Source: Pelomonas sp047654785
GTDB lineage: Bacteria; Pseudomonadota; Gammaproteobacteria; Burkholderiales; Burkholderiaceae_C
Direction of reading: 5' to 3'
DNA: 64,000 nt
NCBI RefSeq assembly: GCF_047654785.1
Contig: NZ_JASGKQ010000001.1
Location: 682,001-746,000 of the forward strand
Position numbers and translations under genes: made by a program. Shown here one piece after another: positions 56,400 through 64,000 of this stretch. Each line of letters begins with the position of its first letter. Positions within the stretch are counted from its first letter, which is position 1. A model generated the notes under the pieces. The model searched no databases and was not told the origin of the DNA. It was given only the letters and a program-made list of their open reading frames with translations.

Positions 56400-57137
56400 A
56401 TGAGCCAGAAGATTGCCTACGTCACCGGCGGCATGGGCGGCATCGGCACCGCGATCTGCCAGAAGCTGGCCAAGGCCGGCTTCAAGGTCATCGCCGGCTG
56501 CGGCCCGAGCCGCGACTACCAGAAATGGCTGGACGAGCAGAAGGCCCTGGGCTACGCCTTCCACGCCTCGGTCGGCAACGTGGCCGACTGGGACTCGACG
56601 GTGCAGGCCTTCCAGAAGGCCATCGACGAACATGGCGCCATCGACGTGCTGGTCAACAACGCGGGCATCACCAAGGACCGCATGTTCCTGAAGATGACGC
56701 CCGAGGACTGGAAGGCCGTCATCGACACCAACCTGAACTCGATGTTCAACGTGACCAAGCAGGTCGTGCCGGGCATGGTCGAAAAGGGCTGGGGCCGCAT
56801 CATACAGATCAGCTCGGTCAACGGCGAGAAGGGCCAGGCCGGCCAGACCAACTACTCCGCCGCCAAGGCCGGCATGCACGGCTTCACGATGGCGCTGGCC
56901 CAGGAACTGGCCGCCAAGGGCGTGACGGTCAACACCGTCAGCCCGGGCTACATCGGCACCGACATGGTCAAGGCCATCAAGCCCGAGGTGCTGGAGAAGA
57001 TCGTCGCCACCATCCCGGTCAAGCGCCTGGGCACGCCGGAGGAGATCGGCTCCGTCGTCTGCTGGCTGGCCGGCGAGGACAGCGGCTTCACGACCGGCGC
57101 GGACTTCTCCTGCAACGGCGGCCTGCACATGGGCTGA
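56400..57137 (+). CDS. phaB: Acetoacetyl-CoA reductase
   Basis: 245-residue short-chain dehydrogenase that makes (R)-3-hydroxybutyryl-CoA with NADPH. The cofactor loop is TGGMGGIGTA, NNAGITKD follows, and the catalytic Tyr and Lys are in TNYSAAKAG. The end SCNGGLHMG is typical of PhaB. An AGGAGA ribosome site lies 9 bp upstream. Confidence 0.97.
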   Translation: MSQKIAYVTGGMGGIGTAICQKLAKAGFKVIAGCGPSRDYQKWLDEQKALGYAFHASVGNVADWDSTVQAFQKAIDEHGAIDVLVNNAGITKDRMFLKMTPEDWKAVIDTNLNSMFNVTKQVVPGMVEKGWGRIIQISSVNGEKGQAGQTNYSAAKAGMHGFTMALAQELAAKGVTVNTVSPGYIGTDMVKAIKPEVLEKIVATIPVKRLGTPEEIGSVVCWLAGEDSGFTTGADFSCNGGLHMG

Positions 57138-57179
57138 GCCCCGCGCTGCCGGGCGCCCGCCAGGGCGCCGCCATGCCCC

Positions 57180-57222
57180 GCCGACGGCGGCCCCGGGACT
57201 CGGTGCCGCCGTCGGCTATTTC
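57180..57222. terminator. Terminator between phaB and lacI
   Basis: GCCGACGGCGGC (57180-57191) and GCCGCCGTCGGC (57205-57216) form a perfect 12-bp stem with a 13-nt loop, followed by TATTTC. The right arm reaches the first base of the lacI stop codon, so the hairpin serves both convergent genes. Confidence 0.8.
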
Positions 57223-58256
57223 GGCGGTGCGGACGTCTCGCGCACCTCCAGCCGTATCGGCGGCACGGTGGGCGCCTCGCGGCCGGCGGCGGCGCCCAGC
57301 TGCGCCAGCAGCGCCCATGCGGCGGCCCGGCCCATCGCGAAGGTGTGCTGGCGCACCGTGGTGACCGGCGGCGACATGTACTGCGACTGCGGCAGGTCGT
57401 CGAAGCCCACCAGCGACATCGCCGCCGGCACGGCGAGGCCGCGGCGGTGCAGCGCCAGCTGGGCGCCCCACAGCGTCTGGTCGTTGGCGCAGAACGCGGC
57501 GGTGAAGCCGGGGCCGGCGTCGAGCAGCGCGTTCATCGCCGCGATGCCGCCGCCCTCCATGAAATCGCCCTCGACGATCAGCGACGGGTCCACGCTCAGG
57601 CCCGCCTGGCGGTGCGCCAGCATGAAGCCTTCCTGGCGCTCGTGCGCGTCCACGTGGTTGGCCGGGCCGGCGATGTGGGCGATGCGCCGGTGGCCCAGCG
57701 CGATCAGGTGCTCGGTGGCCAGGCGCCCGCCCTCGACCTGGTCCTGGCAGAACGAGAACACGCCGGGCACGCTGGTGCGCCGGCCGACGACGGCCACCGG
57801 CTGCCGCTGCGCCAGCTCGGCGATCTGCGCGTCGCCGAGCCGCCCGCCCAGCACGATCAGCGCATCCACCTTGCGCGCGGTCAGCAGCGCCACGCGCTCC
57901 AGCTCCTCCTGCGGGTTCCAGTGGCCGGGCACGACGATGGGCGCGTAGCCGCTGCCGGTCAGCGCGTCGTCCACGCCCTTGGCGGCGCTGGCGAAGTAGG
58001 GGCTCTCCAGCTCCTGCGTCAGCACGCCGATGGTGTGGGTGGAGCCGCTGCGCAGCCCGCGCGCCGACAGGTTGGGGCGGAACTTCAGCTTCTGAATGGC
58101 GGCTTCCACCGCGCGGCGCTTGTCGTCGGCCACGCGGGCGGTGCCATTGAGGATGCGCGAGACGGTGGCGGGCGACACGCCGGCCAGCCGGGCGACGTCG
58201 GCGACGGTGGCGGGTTCGGGCCGGGCGGCCTGCGGGGGGAGGGGGCTGGAATCCAT
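57216..58256 (-). CDS. LacI-family repressor of the adjoining sugar locus
   Basis: 346 residues. The helix-turn-helix VADVARLAGVSPATVSRIL is followed by the hinge LSARGLRSGSTHTIGVLTQE and a periplasmic-binding-protein-like effector domain (GFDDLPQSQYMSPPVTTVRQ). The frame is open further upstream, but the start at 58256 gives the normal N-terminus. It is divergent from the sugar ABC operon. A 14-bp dyad occurs in front of it, in front of the binding-protein gene and at the beta-glucosidase start, consistent with it controlling all three and itself. Confidence 0.9.
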   Translation of the reverse strand: MDSSPLPPQAARPEPATVADVARLAGVSPATVSRILNGTARVADDKRRAVEAAIQKLKFRPNLSARGLRSGSTHTIGVLTQELESPYFASAAKGVDDALTGSGYAPIVVPGHWNPQEELERVALLTARKVDALIVLGGRLGDAQIAELAQRQPVAVVGRRTSVPGVFSFCQDQVEGGRLATEHLIALGHRRIAHIAGPANHVDAHERQEGFMLAHRQAGLSVDPSLIVEGDFMEGGGIAAMNALLDAGPGFTAAFCANDQTLWGAQLALHRRGLAVPAAMSLVGFDDLPQSQYMSPPVTTVRQHTFAMGRAAAWALLAQLGAAAGREAPTVPPIRLEVRETSAPPK

Positions 58257-58301
58257 GGGGGCGACAGGGCCGCCAGGCGGCGCCCGGCACGGCGCTGGGG
58301 A

Positions 58302-58315
58302 TGATAGCGATTTCA
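58302..58315. promoter_or_regulatory. LacI-type operator, copy 1
   Basis: TGATAGCGATTTCA matches the palindrome TGAAATCGATTTCA at 12 of 14 positions. It lies 46 bp upstream of the lacI start, where it could mediate autoregulation. Confidence 0.55.
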
Positions 58316-58390
58316 CGATCGGGCTGGATGCGGCGCAATGGATGCGCCTGGGGACTTCCCTAGGAAATATGGCCGCGGTGTGCGACGCGG

Positions 58391-58420
58391 TTGACAGTCC
58401 GGCCGGCGGGCTGGCAGACT
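58391..58420 (+). promoter_or_regulatory. Promoter of the sugar ABC operon
   Basis: A perfect TTGACA (58391-58396) is followed after 18 bp by CAGACT (58415-58420), a three-of-six match to the -10 consensus. The LacI-type operator begins 4 bp further on, a classical repressing position. Confidence 0.55.
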
Positions 58421-58423
58421 GCA

Positions 58424-58437
58424 TGAATTCGATTTCA
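58424..58437. promoter_or_regulatory. LacI-type operator, copy 2
   Basis: TGAATTCGATTTCA matches the palindrome TGAAATCGATTTCA at 13 of 14 positions. It overlaps the expected transcription start of the ABC operon. Confidence 0.7.
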
Positions 58438-58480
58438 AACAAACGAGGGCTGCTGCGGCGGCACCTTGACGGAGACAACA

Positions 58481-59767
58481 GTGACGGACCCGCACCTGCC
58501 CGCCCTGAGGCGCCGCGACGCGCTGGCCTGGCTGTCGTGCACCGCGGTGGCGGGCTCGGCGCACGGGGCCGCCGCGCGGCTCACGGTGGCCACCTACCCC
58601 GATCTGGACCGGGCCTTGAAGCTGGCGCTGCCCGCGTTCGCGCGCCGGCACCCGGGCGTGGCGGTGAACATCGTGTCGCTGGCGCACAAGGACCACCACA
58701 CGGCCATGACCACCGCGCTCGCGGCCGGCGCCGCGCTGCCCGACCTGATCGCGCTTGATATGGATTTCATGGGCAAGTTCGTCGAGTCCGCCGGGCTGGA
58801 GGACCTGTCCCGGCCGCCCTACGGCGCCCAGCGCTACCGCGACCGGGTCGCGCGCTTCGCCTGGCAGGCCGGCATGAACCGGGCGGGCGCGCTGAAGGCG
58901 CTGCCGGTGGACGCCGGCCCCGGCGCGCTGTTCTACCGGCACGACCTGCTGGCCCGCGCCGGGCTGGCGGAGGCCGACCTGACCGGCTCGTGGGACGGCT
59001 TCGTCGCCGCCGGCCGGCAATTGCGCGCGGCCACCGGCGCCTGCCTGGTGGCGAATGCGCAGGACTTGAAGGACATCCGCATCCGCGCGGGCCTGGCGGA
59101 CGGGGAGGGCGTGTTCTTCGACGCCGACGGCCGCAGCCTGGTGCAGACGCCGCGCTTCCAGCGCGCGTTCGAGCTGGCGCGGCAGGCGCGCGAGGCCGGC
59201 GTGGATGCGCGCGTGCGGGTGTGGACCAACGAGTGGGCCGAGGGCTTCCGCCGCGACGCCATCGCCACGCAGATGATGGGCTCGTGGCTGGGCGGCCACC
59301 TGAAGCACTGGCTGGCGCCCGGCACCGCCGGCCGCTGGCGTGCCGCCGCGCTGCCCGAGGGCGCGGCGGCGGCGTGGGGCGGGTCGTTCTACGCCATCCC
59401 GGTGCAGTCCGGCAACAAGGCGCTGGCCTGGGAGCTGCTGCGCCTGCTGGCGCTGGACCGCGAGCAGCAGCTGGCCGCGTTCCGCGGGCTGGATGCCTTC
59501 CCGGTGCTGCTGGCCGCGCAGGACGACGGCTTCCTGGCCGAGCCCATCCCCTTCCTGGCCGGCCAGCCCGCGCGGCTGCAGTGGCGCGACATGGCGCGCC
59601 GCGTGCCGGCGCTGGCGCTGGACCGCTACGACGCGGTGGCGGACGAGGTCGTCAAGGTGGCGCTGGACGAGGTGCTGGTCGGCCGCAAGCGCGTCGCCCA
59701 GGCGCTGGCCGATGCGCGCGCCACCATCGAGCGCCGCGTGCGCCGCCGGCCCGGGGGGCGCCAATGA
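58481..59767 (+). CDS. Sugar ABC transporter substrate-binding protein
   Basis: 428 residues of the extracellular solute-binding family 1. The N-terminus RRRDALAWLSCTAVAGSAHG is a twin-arginine-like signal. LTVATYPDLDRAL and NEWAEGF-type loops follow. GTG 58481 is preferred over TTG 58466 because GGAG lies 7 bp upstream. It delivers sugar, probably a beta-glucoside or cellobiose-like oligosaccharide given the GH1 gene, to the two permeases downstream. Its stop overlaps the next start (ATGA). Confidence 0.9.
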   Translation: MTDPHLPALRRRDALAWLSCTAVAGSAHGAAARLTVATYPDLDRALKLALPAFARRHPGVAVNIVSLAHKDHHTAMTTALAAGAALPDLIALDMDFMGKFVESAGLEDLSRPPYGAQRYRDRVARFAWQAGMNRAGALKALPVDAGPGALFYRHDLLARAGLAEADLTGSWDGFVAAGRQLRAATGACLVANAQDLKDIRIRAGLADGEGVFFDADGRSLVQTPRFQRAFELARQAREAGVDARVRVWTNEWAEGFRRDAIATQMMGSWLGGHLKHWLAPGTAGRWRAAALPEGAAAAWGGSFYAIPVQSGNKALAWELLRLLALDREQQLAAFRGLDAFPVLLAAQDDGFLAEPIPFLAGQPARLQWRDMARRVPALALDRYDAVADEVVKVALDEVLVGRKRVAQALADARATIERRVRRRPGGRQ

Positions 59768-60702
59768 GCCGTCGCCTTGCCTGGCCCGCCCGCCTGCGCC
59801 TGCCGCGGCGCTGGATGCCCTACCTCTTCATCAGCCCGTTCTTCCTGCTGTTCGCGGCGTTCGGCCTGTTCCCGCTGCTGTTCTCCATCGTGCTGTCGCT
59901 GCACAGCTGGGACGCCTCGGCGGGCCTGGGCGCGATGCAGTGGGTGGGGCTGGACAACTACGCCTACGCGCTGACGCGCGACGACTGGCTGCGCGGCGCG
60001 CTCTACAACACGCTGTGGCTGGCCGTGGTGGCCGGCGTGCCGCAGCACCTGGTGGCGCTGCCGCTGGCCTACTACCTGCACACGGCGTTCAAGCGCTGGC
60101 GCAACGGCGTCGTGGGGCTGTACTTCCTGCCGTTCATCACCTCGACGGTGGCGGTGTCGCTGGTGTTCTCGGCGCTGTTCTCCAAGGACTTCGGCGCAAT
60201 CAACGCCGCGCTGCGCGGCCTGCACGAGCTGCCGCTGCTGGGCGGGCTGTTCCCGGCCGGCGCCATCGACTGGGAGCGCGCGGAGAACACGCGCTGGATG
60301 ATCGCCATCGTCGTGTTCTGGCGCTACGTGGGCTGGAACACGGTGCTCTACCTGTCGGCCATCCAGACCATCCCGCGCGACCTGTTCGAGGCGGCGCGCG
60401 TCGATGGCGTGCGCGGCCACCAGACCTTCCTGCACGTGGTGCTGCCGCAGCTGCGGCCGATGGTGTTCTTCGCCGTCACGCTGGCCATCATCGGCAGCCT
60501 GCAGCTGTTCGAGGAGCCCTTCATCCTCACCGGCGGCACGGGCGGCACCGGCCAGGCCGGCAAGACGGTGGCCATGCACCTGTACGCGGTGGCCTTCACC
60601 GACGGCGACCTCGGCACCGCCTCGGCCATCGCCTGGCTGCTGTTCATGCTGATCGCCGCCGCCAGCTGGCTCAACAACCGCTGGCTGGGCCGGCCGCACT
60701 GA
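59764..60702 (+). CDS. Sugar ABC transporter permease (MalF-like)
   Basis: 312 residues with six membrane segments. It starts with YLFISPFFLLFAAFGLFPLL and carries the cytoplasmic EAA loop EAARVDGVRGHQTFLHVVLP that docks on the ATPase. FEEPFILTGGTGG is typical of the carbohydrate-uptake family 1 inner-membrane subunits. Translationally coupled to the binding protein. Confidence 0.93.
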   Translation: MSRRLAWPARLRLPRRWMPYLFISPFFLLFAAFGLFPLLFSIVLSLHSWDASAGLGAMQWVGLDNYAYALTRDDWLRGALYNTLWLAVVAGVPQHLVALPLAYYLHTAFKRWRNGVVGLYFLPFITSTVAVSLVFSALFSKDFGAINAALRGLHELPLLGGLFPAGAIDWERAENTRWMIAIVVFWRYVGWNTVLYLSAIQTIPRDLFEAARVDGVRGHQTFLHVVLPQLRPMVFFAVTLAIIGSLQLFEEPFILTGGTGGTGQAGKTVAMHLYAVAFTDGDLGTASAIAWLLFMLIAAASWLNNRWLGRPH

Positions 60703-60712
60703 GGGTTTCACG

Positions 60713-61591
60713 ATGTCGATCCCGCCCACCCCCGCCGTTCCCGCCGCGCGCCCGGCGGCCGCCCGCGCCCGCTGGACGCCCGCCCGCGTGCTCGGCCATG
60801 CGCTCGTGGTCGGCGGCGGGCTGCTGATGTTCGCGCCGTTCTACCTGATGCTGGTGTTCGCCACGCACGGCAACGCCGACATCCTGTCGGTGCCGCCGCC
60901 GCTGTGGTTCGGCGACGCGCTGCCCGCCAACCTGGACCTGCTGCTGGAGCGGCTGCCGCACTTCTGGCACAACCTGGGCTGGAGCTTCTACGTCGCGCTG
61001 GCCGTCACCGCGCTGAACCTGCTGCTGTGCTCGCTGGCGGGCCATGCGTTCGCGCTGCTGGACTTCCCGGGCCGCGACCGGCTGTTCGCGGTCGTCATGG
61101 CGACCCTGCTGCTGCCGGCCTTCCTTGGCATGGTGCCCACGGTGCTGACCATGGCCTGGCTGGGCTGGCTCAACGAGCACAAGGCGCTGATCGTGCCCGG
61201 CGCCTGCGGCGCGCTGGGCATCTTCATGATGCGCCAGTCCATCGGCGCCAGCGTGCCGCGCGAGCTGGTGGAGGCCGCGCGGCTGGACGGCTGCGGCGAG
61301 TTCGCGATCTTCTGGCGCATCGTGCTGCCGCTGACGCTGCCGGCGCTGGGCACGCTGGGCCTGATCACCTTCATCGGCTCGTGGAACAACTTCATGGGGC
61401 CGCTGGTGGTCATCCGCGACATGGACCTCTACACCGTGCCGCTGGCGCTGCGCGCGCTGCAGGGCAGCGGGCAGACGCCCTGGGGCGCCCTGAGCGCCGG
61501 CGCGGCGATCGCCGTGCTGCCGCTGCTGCTGCTGTTCGTGCTGGCGTCGCGCCGGCTCATCGACGGCCTGACCGCCGGTGCCGTCAAGTAG
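60713..61591 (+). CDS. Sugar ABC transporter permease (MalG-like)
   Basis: 292 residues with six membrane segments. The EAA loop is EAARLDGCGEFAIFWRIVLP. GSWNNFMGPLVVI and the end SRRLIDGLTAGAVK are typical of MalG-type partners. It starts 10 bp after the first permease and pairs with it. Confidence 0.93.
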   Translation: MSIPPTPAVPAARPAAARARWTPARVLGHALVVGGGLLMFAPFYLMLVFATHGNADILSVPPPLWFGDALPANLDLLLERLPHFWHNLGWSFYVALAVTALNLLLCSLAGHAFALLDFPGRDRLFAVVMATLLLPAFLGMVPTVLTMAWLGWLNEHKALIVPGACGALGIFMMRQSIGASVPRELVEAARLDGCGEFAIFWRIVLPLTLPALGTLGLITFIGSWNNFMGPLVVIRDMDLYTVPLALRALQGSGQTPWGALSAGAAIAVLPLLLLFVLASRRLIDGLTAGAVK

Positions 61592-61630
61592 GCCGGCCCC
61601 GACCCGAACGACCCTCCTTCCCCCAGCAAT

Positions 61631-62990
61631 ATGAAATCGATTTCCATTCCTGATCTTCCGCCCGTCCTGTCCGCCGCCACCGCCGAGCGGCTCGGCCGCG
61701 GCTTCACCTGGGGCGTGGCCACCAGCGCCTACCAGATCGAGGGCGCCGTGGACGAGGACGGCCGCGGCCCGTCCATCTGGGACGCCTTCGCCCGGCAGCC
61801 CGGCCGCACCGTCAACGGCGAGAGCGGCGCCGTGGCCTGCGACCACTACCGCCGCTGGCGCGACGACGTGGCGCTGATCGCCGACCTGGGCGTGGACGCC
61901 TACCGCTTCTCCATCGCCTGGCCGCGCGTGCAGCCGCTGGGCCTGGGCGCGTTCAACGCCAAGGGGCTGGACTTCTACGACCGCCTCGTCGACGGCCTGC
62001 TGGCCCGCGGCATCGCGCCGCACGCCACGCTCTACCACTGGGACCTGCCGCAGCACCTGCAGGACCTGGGCGGCTGGGGCAACCGCGACACCGCCTTCCA
62101 CTTCGCGCACTACGCCGACGCCATGGCCCGCCGCCTGGGCGACCGGCTCGCGTCGCTGGCCACGCACAACGAGCCCTGGTGCACCGCCGTGCTGGGCCAC
62201 GAGATCGGCAAGTTCGCGCCCGGCGACCGCGACCCGCGGCTGGCCGCGCAGGTGTCGCACCACCTGCTGCTGTCGCACGGCCTGGCGATGGCGGCCATGC
62301 GCGCCGGCGCCACGGCCTGCCCACTGGGCATCGTGCTGAACCAGTCCAGCGTGACGCCGGCCACCGCCAGCCCCGCCGACCAGGCCGCCGCCCGCACCGA
62401 GTACGCGCGCTTCGTGCGCTGGTACATGGACCCGTTGTTCCACGGAGAGTACCCGCAGGACCCGGGCATCGCCCGCCACCCGCAGGTGCGCGACGGCGAC
62501 ATGGCGCTGATCCGCCAGCCCATGGACTTCCTCGGCATCAACTACTACACGCGCATCTGGGCCAGCCGCGGCCAGCCGCCGCTGCCCGCGCCGGCCGCGC
62601 TGGGCGTCACCGACATGGGCTGGGAGGTGTACCCGGACGGCCTACGCGAGCTGCTGGTGGGCCTGCGGGCGCAGTACCCCGGCCTGCCGCCGCTGTTCAT
62701 CACCGAGAACGGCATGGCCAGCGCCGACACGCTGGCCGGCGGCCGCGTGGCCGACCGCCAGCGCATCGACTACGTGCGCGCCCACCTGGAGGCGATCGCC
62801 GCCGCCAGGGACCAGGGCGTGGACGTGCGCGGCTATTTCTACTGGAGCCTGATGGACAACTACGAGTGGGACTCGGGCTATGCCAAGCGCTTCGGCCTGG
62901 TGCACGTGGACTACGCCAGCCAGCAGCGCACGCTGAAGGACAGCGCCCACTGGTACCGCGCCAGCATCGCCGCGTCGCGCGAGGCCGCCC

Positions 62991-62998
<8 letters not shown>
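61631..62998 (+). CDS. GH1 beta-glucosidase
   Basis: 455 residues, glycoside hydrolase family 1, no signal peptide, so it acts on imported sugar in the cytoplasm. The start region is FTWGVATSAYQIEGAV. The acid/base is E181 (THNEPW) and the nucleophile E359 (FITENGM). A LacI-type operator overlaps the start codon. Its 3' end overlaps the ATPase gene by 8 bp. The layout parallels rhizobial sugar operons such as aglEFGAK with a GH1 enzyme in the hydrolase position. Confidence 0.95.
61632..61645. promoter_or_regulatory. LacI-type operator, copy 3
   Basis: TGAAATCGATTTCC matches the palindrome TGAAATCGATTTCA at 13 of 14 positions, with a perfect GAAATCGATTTC core. It begins one base inside the ATG of the beta-glucosidase gene, so it is also coding. 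Confidence 0.6.

Positions 62999-64000
<1,002 letters not shown>

Overview
The window is one continuous stretch of a very GC-rich, gene-dense bacterial chromosome, roughly 70% GC by eye. Several gene neighbourhoods point to a betaproteobacterium of the order Burkholderiales, probably near Rubrivivax, Leptothrix or Roseateles (inference). These are xseB-ispA-dxs, polA divergent from DUF2782-thrB-BPSS1780, a class I polyhydroxybutyrate operon behind pgeF, and ppk-sixA-ppx. No rRNA, tRNA or CRISPR array was seen. Because of the base composition almost every gene is shadowed by long antisense or alternate-frame open frames, which are left out.

Layout. 0-9 kb: polyphosphate kinase (cut by the window start), SixA, Ppx, an exported dienelactone-hydrolase-like protein, a ZIP metal transporter, a universal stress protein, a sulfurtransferase, an EamA transporter and a Rieske oxygenase. 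9-12.4 kb: xseB-ispA-dxs, the entry to isoprenoid synthesis. 12.4-18.3 kb: a Phd/PIN toxin-antitoxin (TA) pair, divergent lysR/lysA, and a three-gene wlbA-wlbB-wlbC-like cassette for a diacetamido uronic acid. 18.3-25.2 kb: ahpC-ahpF peroxide defence, RarD, a secreted S15-type hydrolase and a membrane chemoreceptor. 25.2-31 kb: an IS5-family insertion sequence lodged in the end of truC, ychJ, a DUF481 outer-membrane protein, a UvrD-type helicase and a ParE module. 31-39 kb: a thioesterase, PhoX, BPSS1780-thrB-DUF2782 and polA.

38.7-43.2 kb is the accessory zone. It has three TA modules, a response regulator with a degenerate receiver, a type IV pilin with a good sigma-54 promoter match, and a gene split at a run of 14 G. 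43.2-48.8 kb holds purine catabolism: xdhB, xdhA and guaD, with a decayed ParE module between. 48.9-57.2 kb: an S9 peptidase, a Nudix hydrolase, maiA, pgeF and phaC-phaA-phaB. 57.2-64 kb: a LacI regulator divergent from a sugar ABC transporter with a GH1 beta-glucosidase, apparently one regulon tied together by three copies of a 14-bp operator-like dyad. The last gene runs off the window.

The most unusual features are small scale. A GC-rich repeat family shares a 17-nt core. One copy lies between a toxin and its antitoxin, one is inserted in frame inside the wlbC-like aminotransferase, and a near copy lies between phaA and phaB. There are six TA modules, three with a broken partner. The poly-G tract could be a phase-variation switch or a sequencing artefact. 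The IS copy lets the original end of truC be reconstructed exactly.
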